A stretch of DNA of 64,000 nt from Triatoma infestans (taxonomy: Eukaryota; Arthropoda; Insecta; Hemiptera; Reduviidae): assembly GCA_011037195.1 (NCBI GenBank), contig JAAEAF010002342.1, positions 62,001-126,000 of the forward strand, written 5' to 3'. This document shows, piece by piece, positions 34,186 to 45,079 of the stretch (within the stretch, counting starts at the first letter, position 1; every line of letters begins with the position of its first letter). The notes under the pieces are model-generated. The model was given only the letters and a program-made list of their open reading frames with translations. It had not been told where the DNA came from and searched no databases. Made by a program: the position numbers and the translations under genes.

Positions 34186-35319
34186 ACTTTCTCTTACTCC
34201 TTCCTAGTAGTGTAGATAATAGACAATTATCTAGTTTTGATCAATACATTATTTTTTGGCTTTTTTGCTATTTTCTCCCTAGTAGTATTGGGCACAATAG
34301 ATCTTTTAGGTAGAAGTGCATTAATACCCTACAACAATCTACTCCCTAAAGAGGAAGTACAGTAATCGTGTCAAATTTTTGATATCGAGTTTTCACCAGA
34401 AATATCCGTTTTGAGGTTTCCTGAGTCCGAAAAAGTGGTTATTAGAAAATGATCTGGTTGTGCGTGTGTGTATGTATGTATGTGAACTGCATACCTCAAA
34501 AACGAAAAACCGTAGAAAGTTGAAATTTGATATTCCGTTTAGATATCACCATGTGATCTGACAGTACGTTATCTATCAAAATTCCTCAACCGAAAGTACC
34601 ACTTTACTAGTTTTTTTTTTCTTTTTTGCTATTTCCTCAAAAATGACTCCGCCGATTTTCTTTAAACTTGATATATCAACTACACAACAAAGAGCTACAA
34701 CATTTATTTGAAACTTTTCTCCGAAAAAATTCATTTAAGGGCACTTTTAGGGGTGGGGTGGGGTTAGGCCTCCTCTAAAGTGCTATTACAGTTTATTATA
34801 CAATTCTGTCATCTAAATAATGTTAATTAGAATTGAATATGTTGTTGAAATTCCGAGTTTGAAAAGACTTGGTTTACTTCACCACTTTACTAAATTTTTT
34901 TTTTTTTCTATTTTTTTCGCGATTTTCTCAAAAAATGGCTCCGACAATTTTTCTTAAAACTTCCGATATAAACTACACATACAATGATCTACAACTTTTA
35001 TTTTAAATATTTCTCTAGGAAAATTCATTTAAGGGCACTTTTAGGGGAGAGGTGGGGGTTATATTTTTCTCTAGAATGCTATCATAGTTGATTATACAAT
35101 TCTATCATCCAAATAAAATTAATTACAAATTAATAGAAGACCAAAATTCCGAGTTTTAAGAAAATTAGTAAACCGGAAGTGCGCTTATATTGAACAGTTT
35201 TTTTTTTCAGTTTTCGAAGAATTTCATAAAATTTGGGTACATTAACTATAAAATTTGTCAATTATAATTTTGGGAACTGGAGTAAGAGAAAATGTTGTGT
35301 GAGTGTTTCACACCAGATT
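34186..35319 (+). repeat. Family A repeat, full length with 5' insertion (A12)
   Basis: ACTTTCTCTTACTCC at 34186-34200, then about 140 bp not found in other copies. From about 34340 the copy continues with GAGGAAGTACAGTAATCGTG. The end is CTGGAGTAAGAGAAAATG plus the GTGTGAGTGTTTCACACC hairpin. Confidence 0.8.
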
Positions 35320-35414
35320 AATTTGTTTTTATATCAGCACATGAAATTGCACTTTTTTGAAATTCACTTTTCAAAGTGCAATGTTCATGATGCAAAAAAA
35401 AAAAACAAAATCAG

Positions 35415-35615
35415 TTTTCTGATGATGACTGGTTAGCCGAAAGCTAGGAAAGGGAAAATAAAAGTTTAAAAAACAAAAATCAAGACCCCCAGGGATTTTT
35501 ATAAATATCCCGAAATTATTATAATTTTTATCTACATTTAGAAGACCTCAAAACTGAATTTTATATATTTGACACGGCTGTAATACTTCCTCTTAAACCA
35601 GCAGTAAGATAAAGT
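35415..35615. repeat. C/D-like core and family A end fragment
   Basis: CTGATGATGACTGGTTAGCC and GAAAG at 35419-35442 resemble the C/D core loosely. 35545-35615 is a minus-oriented A end (GACCTCAAAACTGAATTTTA, TTTGACACGGCTGTAATACT). Confidence 0.4.
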
Positions 35616-36102
35616 TATAAATACTATCGCAAGAGGAAGCTTTATTAAATTATCAATATAGTGTAACGTGTTTTGAATAACATTAGTACATTTATAAAAC
35701 TTTCAAGTATTCTGTTATCGTGTTGCAATATTTATTGTCGCAGCCGTATCAAATCAAGAAAGAACGTTTCTTTCATTTTTTAATTTTTTTTTGTTATTAT
35801 GAGTGTAATAATTTATTACAGAAACATAAAGTTTATAGGAGTGTAATAAATCATTTCCATTTCAAGAAACACATTTTTATTCGCTGCAATAGAATTACGT
35901 TTGCTGTTGTTAATATCATTTTATTATTCTTATTCGACTAGTAATTGTTTTTATTACCAATAATTGGGCATGATTAAAATTCGTTATTATATTTAATTTG
36001 TTATTATTTAATTTATTTCTTATAGAAGTAATTTGTATTTAAAACCAGCGAGGAATGCTTAGCCCAGCAGATTTCATCCACAGTATTCATTTTTAATTGT
36101 TC
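35616..36102. other. AT-rich, no gene recognised
   Basis: A 73-codon plus frame (35720-35941) is low complexity. No repeat seen. Confidence 0.3.
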
Positions 36103-36219
36103 TATGAGGGTCATTCCAATAAATAACAAGACAAATCGATGTAGCTCAAAAACGATTTATTTAATCAATACAGAAACTGGCTATTTTCAACATAGTCCCT
36201 AGCAATATTTATACACTTC

Positions 36220-36528
36220 TCACCATTGTTCTTCTAATTTGTGGCATAAAATTCTTTGGGTTGATCTCGGAAGCCACTTTTGCACCTGATTTTTAACTCC
36301 TTTATTGGATTGAAAATGTTTCCCACGTAGAGCCTCTTTTAGGGGTACAAACAAATTTAAGTCCGTTGGGGCGAGGTCGGGGCTATAGAGGGAATGTAGA
36401 AGGATCTCCCACCCCACTTTTTGAAGTATTTCTTTGTGGCGTCCGTGAAAGTTGCCTTGGTACCCATCTCGCACAAGTTTTCTTGTACTGCAGCTTATTC
36501 TGAATAATGTTATAGACAGTTCCAACAT
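36220..36528 (-). pseudogene. Mariner transposase remnant (first copy)
   Basis: The minus frame has LQKVGWEILLHSLYSPDLAPT then DLNLFVPLKEALRGKHFQSN. This copy keeps the SPDLAPTD catalytic segment that the second copy has lost. The upstream part is scrambled, and an HTH remnant (TTSTG.PLR-like, plus-strand view) lies near 36610-36680. Confidence 0.8.
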
Positions 36529-36768
36529 TCGCGCGTGTACTTATTCAGCTATCAGTTCAACAGTAATACGCTTGTGGTCCTGAAATAATGCGTTAATGCG
36601 AGATTCAAGGGAGGAAGTTGTTACTTCAACCGGTCGTCCACTTCGTTGCTCGTCACAGACACTTACACGGCCAATTTTAAACAGCTAAATCGCTGTAGCT
36701 AAATCTAAAGCTAAATCGCTGTAGCTCAAAAACGATTTATTTAATCAATGCAAAACTTTGGCTACTTT

Positions 36769-37328
36769 TCAACATAGTCCCCAGCAACATTTATACATTT
36801 GTCCCATCGTTCTTCTAATTTGTGTATGCCGCTGGCAAAAAAATTCTTTGGGTTGATCTCGAAGCCACTTTTGCACCAGATTTTTAACTTCTCCATTTGA
36901 TTGAAAATGTTTCCCACGTAGAGCCTCTTTAAGGGGGTCCAAACAAATAGAAGTCCGATGGGGCGAGGTCGGGGCTGAGGGAGGATGTGGAAGGATCTCC
37001 CACCCCACTTTTTGAAGTCTTTCTTGAGTTAACTGTGCCGTGTGTGGACGTGCATTGTCCTGAAGCAAAATCACGCCTTTAGTCAAATGTCCACGACGTT
37101 TCGTTCAAATGGCAGGCCTTACTTTGTTTATGAGCATATCACTTTAACACTGGCTGATGATGGTTCGTTGATCTTTGAGTTCATGCGAGATTTGAGGGAG
37201 GAAGTTGCAATTTCAACCGGTCGTTCACTTCGTTGCTCGTAACAGACACTTATACGGCCAATTTTAAACTGTTCTATCCATTTGTAAACGTTCGAACGAT
37301 TCAAACAATTATTCCCGTACACTTTCAA
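36769..37328 (-). pseudogene. Mariner transposase remnant (second copy)
   Basis: Minus-strand frames 37328-37128 and 37086-36769 give the DNA-binding HTH and C-terminal catalytic parts. The HTH part has a YGNNCLNRSNVYKWIEQFK motif and a GRPVEIA-like linker (changed to ERPVEIA). The catalytic part has D-N-A-R-P-H-T, a PPSAPTSPH segment where mariners have YSPDLAPTD, and the GKHFQS.GEVKN tail. The region between the HTH and the second aspartate is largely deleted, and the third aspartate is lost by frameshift. It was a Tc1/mariner cut-and-paste transposase. Confidence 0.82.
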
Positions 37329-37605
37329 TATTCTTTAATGGATTTCACTACCTTTGATACCCTCTGCAACTAAAAAATCTAATCACTGAGCGTTGTTCTT
37401 CCGATGTGCAATGCTCAAGCGGACTCGCCATTGTTAACTGAATGCATTTGAGGTTATGCTTATCAAATACTCTCGACAAACAGCTGATGAGAAACTAAGT
37501 ATAAGGATTCCAACTTGACGCACTGAAACTTTAAATTGTATTGATTAAACAAACCGTTTCTGAGCTACAACGATTTGTCTCGACACTTATTGAATGACTC
37601 TCGTA

Positions 37606-38025
37606 CAAACAATGCCCTCTTTTTTATCTTGACAGGCACTTCTCTACACTATACGATGAAGTCAAATTATTCGGTAAGAATATAATTAGAACAGAGTTCA
37701 GAGTAAAAAAAAAAAAGTCCTGTTCAAACAAATATTGTTTGTAGTAAACAATAAAAGTTGGAACATTTTGCTAATCAAGATAATCTTATAGGAATATATT
37801 CCGGTAGTTGTTTTAAACTCTTGTCACATAAACAAACACTTCTTACAAGACTTTTCACTTAAAACTTTCTCTAAGCAAGATTTGATAACTTTTCCTATAA
37901 AAATGATTTTTTTATGTTAAATTTAATTCTACTTAATGTTACTTAGGCAATGAAACCGTTTTCACCCTTTTGGAGTGATTGTTTAGTGATGTCTAACATC
38001 CACTGGGATATATTTTTTTTTTTTT
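37606..38025. other. AT-rich, no gene recognised
   Basis: No frame or repeat identified. Confidence 0.3.
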
Positions 38026-38029
38026 TTTT

Positions 38030-38470
38030 AACTGCTATTACGAGAAAGTTTTGCGATCAGATCTAATTATCAAAATTGACTTTTCACCGGAAATATATGC
38101 TTCGATGTCTTCACAGAATATCAACATTATGTTTTTAGCCAATGGGCTCTGTGTTGTAATTATTTATATATACGAGTACATATATATGTGTGTGCGTGCG
38201 TGAACACAATTTCTCAAAATCAAAAAATTCCCTGGAAAAGTTCAAACTTGATATTCCGTTTAGGTACTGCCATGGAACCCACACATCCAGATCATTACGT
38301 TCCAACAAGCCGCACGCCAATTTGAAGTCTGTAGAAAACCTTCTTCAAAACCTGGGTGATTTTCATTTCCTCAAACGAATTATTACTTGCGAACAAAAAA
38401 TTGTATTATTTCGACAACGAACAAACAAAAATAATGCATTAGATCGGGCCAACCAACTCAAAAAGATTTG
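38030..38470 (+). repeat. Diverged family A 5' part
   Basis: GAGAAAGTTTTGCGATCAGA, CTTTTCACCGGAAATATATG and GTTCAAACTTGATATTCCGT blocks are in order. The 93-codon frame at 38190-38471 runs through the repeat and beyond with no motif. Confidence 0.5.
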
Positions 38471-38531
38471 AGAAAAAAGTGACGTTATGCGTGAGTATCG
38501 TGGATCTACGAGGGTATCATCCATTTGAATC

Positions 38532-38963
38532 TATAATGGTGTTGTTGAGGAGAGAAATTAGGTTTGATTAAATGAACGAGATATGAAGACACTGTTATAA
38601 TGTAGCTAACTTTACACTAACTGCACTGGATTTATAATGAAAATGATAGAATGAATGGTGAGAGTAAAGATATGACACGATGCGATGTACAGTTGTATGG
38701 TTGTATCTGATAGATCCTTTAGATCCCACTGGCTTATATACACAGGTACTCCCAGTCTAGCCTGCCTAAGTCAGAGAGTAGTCTCTGTTAACCAGAGAGG
38801 GCCTCTCTTCTCTCTGCTGTGGTTGCATTTTCTTTGCTGTAGATGGGACCTGTTCTCCCACTCTAGCCTACCTAACTCAGAGAGTAGTCTGTGTTAACCA
38901 GAGAGAGCCTGTCTTCTCTCTGCTGTGGTTGAATTTTCTTTGCTGTGGATGGGACCTATTACA
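38532..38963 (-). mobile_element. Family E LTR-like element with internal duplication (E2)
   Basis: Same ends as E1 (minus strand TGTAATAGG to ATTATA) with the TATATAAGCCAGTG box. It is about 130 bp longer because a segment (CTAGCCT.CCTAA.TCAGAG, GTTAACCAGAGAG, CTGCTGTGGTTG.ATTTTC) is present twice, about 38755-38865 and 38866-38960. Flanks AATC/TCCT do not match, so the target duplication is lost or never existed. Confidence 0.65.
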
Positions 38964-39034
38964 TCCTTGAACTCTACTCTACTCAGCTAGAAGTCATACA
39001 CTCCGTTTTGACTGGAAAATATTCCTCTTTAGTA

Positions 39035-39310
39035 AATTAAAAAAACGTACTCCTTCAACAAGACAACGCAAAGCCATACACATCATGCCAAACGTTCTTA
39101 GTTATCGAAGATTTGAATTTTGAGCTCTTACGCAGCTTACAACCCAGATTTGACACCCTCTGATTACCATCTCTTCCGCTTCATGGCCCATTTTTTACAT
39201 GGTAAAAAAGTTTACAAATACTCCAGGATATTGGAAGAACATCGAACGAATTGTTGAGTCACAGGTGGGTTCAAGTTGTAGAAAATGATAGCGTGTGCTT
39301 CGAGGAGTAA
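39035..39310 (+). pseudogene. Second mariner transposase fragment, C-terminal
   Basis: The plus-strand product reads LLQQDNAKPYTS, then a LNFELL segment, and SAYNPDLTPSDYHLFRFMAHF near 39140-39198. These are the second and third catalytic aspartate regions of a D34D mariner. Then come GKK and, after a frameshift near 39245, the terminal LSHRWVQVVEN..CFEE followed by a stop at about 39308. It differs in sequence from the 36-kb copy (LFRFMAH rather than LFVPLKE), so it is a different mariner lineage. No inverted repeats were found. Confidence 0.75.
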
Positions 39311-39955
39311 GCTTAGTAGGTGAGTTAACAAACCATTTTTGAATTGTAGGGTGAAAAACGCAAAGACTTTTCTTAATCCCGTATTCCCGTCTGAGCGTTT
39401 GCCCCCTGCCAGAGGCAATAGAGCGCCTAGCATTAACAATGTAGCATTAATAAGTGCTATTTATGTAGATTATAATTTAGGCCCAAAAGTTTACATTTAA
39501 GAACTTTGTGAAAAGAAAATGTTAACAGAGGTGGTATCAGTTTTTTCCAATTTACTTTAGTCATGAGTCGGGCCTAAGAAAATATGTAAATATAAAATTT
39601 ACAGTCATGTGGATAATTTAGTATTATGTATCAAGCCAGGGTATTACATTATTACACCAATGGTAGTGCAAATTTAGATAGTATTATATCAAAACTCTAG
39701 AAATGATTTTAGAGATACATTGATGGAAAGAGGCTGGTACGAGTTTGCCCTGTTTTAATTAATAGTTCGGTCGGCATGCCCTATATAGATGATGCAAATA
39801 GCTTACACTTTATCAGAGTGATTTTCAAACTGCGTGGGCAATTAGTGTCGCTTAATAACAGTGTTATGAAAACTGTCGCAGCAGCAACATTGCTAGCCCT
39901 TTGCAATAGAATGGAAATATAGAGGATTTATTACAATATATGTGTGTGTCTGCGT
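39311..39955. other. No gene recognised
   Basis: No motif in the short frames on either strand. Confidence 0.3.
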
Positions 39956-39959
39956 GTTT

Positions 39960-40261
39960 ATCCAGTTTTGGCACAATCCAGAATTAAGTGGTAGGGAAAA
40001 AGGATGGAGCCTCTTCAGGAGTTTAAATTTCTATTGAATGGTGGGGTATCTTTGTTTGTGTGAACAAAATATCTCAAAAAGGAAAAGTCAGCAGGTAGCT
40101 TAAACTTATTATTCCATTTAGGTCCTATTACCGCATTTGATTCGAAAGTTTTGACCAAAATCCATTAATCGGAAGCAGCGATTTTACAAAATGTTCTTTG
40201 AAGTTTTTAACTTATTTTCTCCGAAATCACTGCAACAGTTTTTTTTTAAACTTCGTGTATT
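39960..40261 (+). repeat. Family A fragment, left of LINE insertion
   Basis: Family blocks (TGTGTGAACAAAATATCTCA, TTATTCCATTTAGG, CCATTAATCGGAAGCAGCGA) lead to a monomer start TGCAACAGTTTTTTTTTAAA. The LINE at 40262 interrupts it. Monomer sequence resumes near 41160. Confidence 0.55.
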
Positions 40262-41140
40262 ATATACTGCATTCACTTCAGATCTACGAACCTATACAGA
40301 CAATCTTCCTTGCAATTACGCTGATGACACCGCCATCCTTGCATCCAGCTCTGATCCCGTAACTGCCTCACAGAATCATTTAAATAAAACAGAATCTTGG
40401 GCCAAAAAATGGCGGATTAAACTCAACCCACAAAAATGTCAACAACTCACCTTTACTCTGCGTCATGCCTCGTGTCCTTCAGTAACCTTCAACTCAATAT
40501 CACTCTCTCCTGCACATTTAATTCGCTACCTTGGGATATACATCGACAAAAAACTAACATGGAATCCACATACGAAACCAAAAAGAATGGAACTTAACAA
40601 ACGGAACAAGTTACTACTCAGACTATAGGAAGACGATCGAAACTACCTCCTCGAGCACAAACGACTAATATAGAACTGTATACTCAAACCGATGTGAACT
40701 TACGGACTTGAACTGTGGGGTTCAACCAAGCGCTCAAATTCCCAGAAAATTCAGAGTCTTTATCAGTCAAAAATACTCCTCAGATAACAGATGCTCCATT
40801 CTATGTCTCTAACAATGCTCCCTCTACAACGATCTCAAACTGTATCTGAAGCTGTCAAAACCAAATATAAAAAATTCTATGACTCTCTTACTCTCAACTC
40901 TAATCCTTTTGTTCAAAATCTCGCCTCCACAGCTATACCAGATAATACATCCCGTTGAGTGAGCCGCTGTTGGCCCTGTGATCACCTCCAGCAATAGGAA
41001 GTAATTTCCTGTGAGAGAGAGTGGTACCGCTGGGTAGCTACTCTCCTTCAGCTAATCACGTCGTTCAACATCATATTCACTTATGATCTTTATTTATTAG
41101 ATTGTGAATTCCAAATAAAATTAAAAAACTACGTGTGTTA
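40262..41140 (+). pseudogene. Jockey-type LINE reverse transcriptase, 5'-truncated
   Basis: The longest coding remnant in the window (145-codon frame 40191-40628, of which codons from about 40262 are LINE). It has CNYADDTAILASSSDP (catalytic YADD, near 40311-40360), WAKKWRIKLNPQKCQQLTFT and IRYLGIYIDKKLTW. After stops near 40625, a TYGLELWGSTKRS segment (near 40695) and KTKYKKFYDSLT and AIPDNTSR segments (near 40860-40960) follow. The end is AATTCCAAATAAAATTAAAA at about 41130. The RT fingers and the first aspartate are missing. Confidence 0.85.
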
Positions 41141-41149
41141 TCTACAACC

Positions 41150-41315
41150 ATAAATACTATTCCTGGAAATTTGATTTATGGAGGTTCTAAAGAGCATTTA
41201 TGAGTTTTTACCACCCATACAATATTAAGGTATAAAAAAAGCATTGCTAGAATTCCAAAATGTGAAGAAAACCGCTTAACCGGAAGAGTATCTTTACACA
41301 GTTGTTGTGGTAGTT
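41150..41315 (+). repeat. Family A fragment, right of LINE insertion
   Basis: AGAATTCCAAAATGTGAAGA and CCGCTTAACCGGAAGAG match an A monomer end. It continues the copy at 39960. Confidence 0.55.
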
Positions 41316-41317
41316 GG

Positions 41318-42235
41318 TTCCGCAGAGCTGGAAAATGTAGTGAAATAACAAAATCGAAAAATAATAGTTTAAATTTTCTGAATATTTTATAGTATCCAAA
41401 ATTGTATTTTTGTTAATATTTTATAATTTTTAGTGCTGTGAATTTACCTTCAAAAAGTATGTATTTTAGAACCAGGTATATTAAATCTGGTCATTACTAA
41501 ATAAAAAAACAAAGGCACAAAATCCCGTTAGGGCAAACCTTTGTAAGAAAATTCCCCCGCGAGAGAGAGAGCAATTCCAAAGAAGAGAGCCATCAGCTTT
41601 AAAAGAGTAAAGAGTAGATAGTCTTAACTCTACCTTCAGACAGGACGCTTCAGGAATCGCTCTCTAAATATCTGTGCCAGTTATAAATTAAATAAGTTTA
41701 TAAACTAAATAAGTTGTTATTATTTTGACAGAATATAATTATTTATAAAACAGTGGTGCTTTCTTGATAATATTCTTACATTCGATCTCAAACAAACACA
41801 CAAGCCCTTTTCGCTAAAACACTACGCCTACACTACGGTAAACAAGCTACCTACAAACACATCATCACACCACCATTACATTACAAAAACATCAGAGACA
41901 TTTTCCGTGGTAGCCTGCTTCATTTTGTGGTCATCGACCGGTTTCGGGCGTTCGCCCATCTTCAGGATGCGTTTGTCAGACAGTGTGATAACACTGCTCT
42001 GTTGTACAGAGCAAATTTAGTTTATACACGAGTGTAAGTTCACTTTATAAGTTCAGTGTTCAGTAAGTGTGTAAGTCCAGTTTGCTTGAGTGTATAAGCT
42101 GAATTAGCTCTGTGCAAATCTGTGTTATCACACTGTCTGACAAACGCATGCTGAACATGGGCGAACGCCCGAATCCGGTCGATGACCACAAAATGAAGCA
42201 GGCTACACGGAAAATGTCTCTGATGTCTTTACACA
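41318..42235. mobile_element. Family C fold-back element carrying a B insertion (C3)
   Basis: Left arm starts GTTGTGGTAGTTGG at about 41321, breaks at 41335 for the B3 element, and resumes at 41886. Right arm is about 42112-42232. The loop (42020-42100) has a short CAGTTTAAGT-type inverted repeat of its own. The right arm core is CTGAACATGGGCGAAC (G8 changed to C) and GAATCC, so the hammerhead-like residues are lost here. Confidence 0.7.
41336..41885 (+). mobile_element. Family B LTR-like element in C3 (B3)
   Basis: 550 bp, starts TGTAGTGAAAT and ends CATTACA; AAAA at 41332-41335 and 41886-41889. It interrupts the C arm between GAGCTGG and CATCAGAGAC, which are adjacent in intact C copies. 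Confidence 0.7.
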
Positions 42236-43075
42236 GCCAAGTTCCTAAGTTTTTTTTTTTTTTTTTAAAAAACATTCACAAAACCGGCTGCATTCAATTT
42301 TCTTTATAATCAGGGAATGCTTACTAATACAGAAATAATAACCCATAACTTTAATTTAAAGCAATTTGGGGTGGGGGGTAAATAATTTTAGAAGGATTTT
42401 TGGGAGAGTTAAGACAAAAATTTTGAATTGTCCACCTAGTATGCTAGATGGCAGCACTATCATGCGGTCTTTGTTATTTACATCATATTCACTAAGTGAT
42501 ACTAAAACTAACTTGTATCATTGTATGGGCTCCCCACCACGTTTAGAGTTTAAGGGTAACTATTATATATTTATAAAAAATAAATTGTATATTTTTTTTT
42601 TTCGATTAATAGAAAATATGAATGATTCTTCTTGACCGTTCTTAATATGGCAGAAAAGAATAGTGAGTTTCGTTCTTATAAAATAAAACAATTGCAATGC
42701 TGATGTGTGTTTTAGAGGTTTACCACTCTAAAATTAGTTTGTTCAATGTTGTGTCCAATATTATAGCATATTTTTTTGTATGCCTTTTTTTATATTAGGT
42801 CGAAACTTTGGCAAAATTGTAGTTGTTTCATTTTCTCAGACCGAATCTCTCACTATTCTCTTCTATCTATCACGTTTATTAAAAAATTTATCAATTAAAA
42901 TTGTGGGATTTGCAATAAGAGAAAGCCTATGATGTTTTACTCCGAATTTTCATTAATAAAATATTCTCGTTCTATTGCCACCCTCAACGTACGTGGCTGT
43001 GCTCTTGTGGCCAGAACCTAAACTTGAATAAAAAAAACAAAAACAAAAAAAGTCACTTTATTCACGCTAATAATA
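42236..43075. other. AT-rich, no gene recognised
   Basis: Frame 42366-42635 (89 codons) has no motif. A degenerate A terminus (GCAATAAGAGAAAG) sits near 42912. Confidence 0.3.
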
Positions 43076-43080
43076 ACTAT

Positions 43081-43655
43081 TTTTCACTTTCTCTTACTCC
43101 CAATAAGAAAAAGCAATGTAATCTTGTCAAATTTTCGATTTCGAGTTTTGAAGTCCCCCTGAGTCCAAAAAAGTAGTTTTCAAAAAATGGTCTGTATTTA
43201 AACAGCATAGCTCAAAAACGAAAAACCGTAGAAAGTTCAAACTTGATGTTCTCTTTAGGTATCACCATGGGATCTGACAGTACATTATCTGTCAAAATTC
43301 ATCAACCAGAAGTACTAGTTTATGAATTTTTTTTTGTTTTTTTTACTTTTTTGCGATTTTCTCAAAAATGGCAATAAAGATTTTCTTAAAAACTTGGTAC
43401 ATCAACTATTCATACAAAGAGCTACAAACTTTTATTTGTAACATTTCTCCGGGAAAATTCATTTAAGGGTGTGGTTATGGTTTCCTCTAAAGTGCTATAT
43501 CAGTTTATTAGACAATTCTATCATCTAAATAATATTAATTAGAATTAAATATGTTGTTGCGTTTTTATTAGGAAGTATTTTTCAGTTTTTACGATTGAAT
43601 TTCATTAAATTTGATATAACTAAAAAAATGCTAAACTATATTTTTATAGTAATAA
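43081..43655 (+). repeat. Family A, 5' two thirds (A16)
   Basis: CACTTTCTCTTACTCC and AATAAGAAAAAGC start; GATCTGACAGTACATTATCT near 43271; two monomers, the second shortened. A remnant of the final monomer (ATTTCATTAAATTTGATATA) ends near 43620. Confidence 0.75.
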
Positions 43656-43673
43656 TAAGCTATATGCTAATTG

Positions 43674-44782
43674 GGGCGTGGTAAAAGCGATAATTCTAAA
43701 TTTCTGATTGACGTAACTTACACGTCCACATTTGACACCTTCTCTTCTCTATTGTGATTAGTTTAATTATTTATAGCAAGTTATTTCTAGGAATAATCTA
43801 GTTTAGAATTATTTTACTAATTCCATCCCCAGGTATTTTATAAAATATCATATTGTTAAATAAAAAATTTTTAAGAAAAAATGCTAAAACTCACACATGT
43901 AAAAATGTTATTTTTAACATGATATTTAGTGTTTTATGTAATTAATATGAGCTATAAAGAGAAAGAACTCTGAATTTTCATTCCATTGTTGAAATAGAAG
44001 GAATGAAGATCCACGGCCATTTTTTATTTGCTGTTTATACTAGTAGGACAAAAGAAAAGTGATGTTGAACACCCATAAAAAATTTCTCAAAGAATTCGCA
44101 ATTTTCGGTTAAAACATTTTTTTTTTGACCTGGTGTTTTTGTAGCTGTTCATTATATTGTTCCTAATTTTTTCTTTTATGTATGTATGTGCCGCAGTTCA
44201 CAAAGTATCGAAAGAGTTGTTTGTGGTTGGTTTCTTAGAGCTGTAAAACATCAGAGATATTGTCGATGGTAGCCCTGCTTCTTTGTGTAATTTCAGGGCG
44301 TTCGTCCATCATTAGGATGTTTTGTCCTGATTTGCACAGAGTAAATACAGTTTATACGCTAATGAAAGACAATAAAATATTGAAATACATAAAATTAAAG
44401 ACAATATCATGAAAAACTCCAGCTCAAAGAAAAGTGTTTTTAATTGAATATTATGAATTCCTTGGAGAGATTTTTTTTTATGGGTGTTTAACATCAATTT
44501 TATTTTGTCCCACTAGTATAAACAGCCATATACAAAATGACGTACTTCTTTTGGATCATTTCTGTAAAAGCCTCATTTCCTTTCTACTTCTACAATGGAA
44601 TGAAAATGCTGTGTTTTTTCTTTATTGCTCAGATTAATTATATAAAACAGTAAATATTATGTTAGAAATAACTTGATTTTTTTTGCATTTTTTTAATAAA
44701 AAATTGTGAAGGTGTCAAATGTAGGCACGTAAGGTACGCCAATCAGGAAGTTTGAATTGAATTATCTTGTTGACCACGCCCG
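43674..44782. mobile_element. Family K fold-back element
   Basis: Left arm 43674-44110 and right arm about 44430-44782 are imperfect reverse complements. Paired blocks are GGGCGTGGT at the outer end, CACATTTGACACCTTCTC, a GTTTTATGTAATTAAT segment, and TTTATACTAGTAGGACAAAA near the inner end. The loop (44111-44429) contains a C arm. No transposase frame. It resembles long-armed fold-back or non-autonomous inverted-repeat elements. Confidence 0.7.
44214..44356 (-). mobile_element. Family C single arm in the K loop (C4)
   Basis: GTTTGTGGTTGGTTTCTTAG, ACATCAGAGATATTGTCG and GGGCGTTCGTCCATCATTAG match the left C arm. The right arm is absent. Confidence 0.6.
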
Positions 44783-45062
44783 CATTTGACACCTTCTCTT
44801 CTACATTGTGATAGGTTAATTATAGTGATAGCTAATTATTTCCATGAAGAATTTTTTTTACTAATTTTTACCCATAAGTATTTTACAAAATATTAAATTG
44901 TGCAATAACAATTTATTATGAAAAAAAAATGCAAAGAATCAAGTTATTTCTATCATAGTATTTTACTGTTTTATATAATTAATGTGAGCTATAAAAACAA
45001 GAATCTCAGAATTTTTTATTCCATTCTTGAAAAAGATGGCAAAAGAGAATCAGGCGGAAATT
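44745..45062 (+). repeat. Third family K arm copy
   Basis: GCATTTGACACCTTCTCTTC, AAGTATTTTACAAAATATTA and TATAATTAATGTGAGCTATA repeat the left K arm in direct orientation about 1.07 kb downstream. It abuts the right K end. Confidence 0.65.
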
Positions 45063-45079
45063 CAATGTTCTGTTATTTA

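Larger units (their letters stand above)
36105..37603 (-). mobile_element. Chimeric mariner element, two partial copies in tandem
   Basis: Both ends carry a mariner-type inverted repeat of about 60 bp (GTCATTC..., TGTAGCTCA.AAACG, TTTAATCAA), with TA at 36103-36104 and 37604-37605. Inside are two partial, same-orientation minus-strand transposase copies: about 36105-36690 and 36713-37603. The second holds the catalytic-domain motif LLQDNARPHTA near 37055, LKEALRGKHFQSN and KWLRDQPKEFF, plus an HTH segment CLNRSNVYKWIEQFK near 37270-37310. The first has LKEALRGKHFQSN and a deleted middle. Frames are broken, so it cannot encode an active transposase. Confidence 0.88.
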
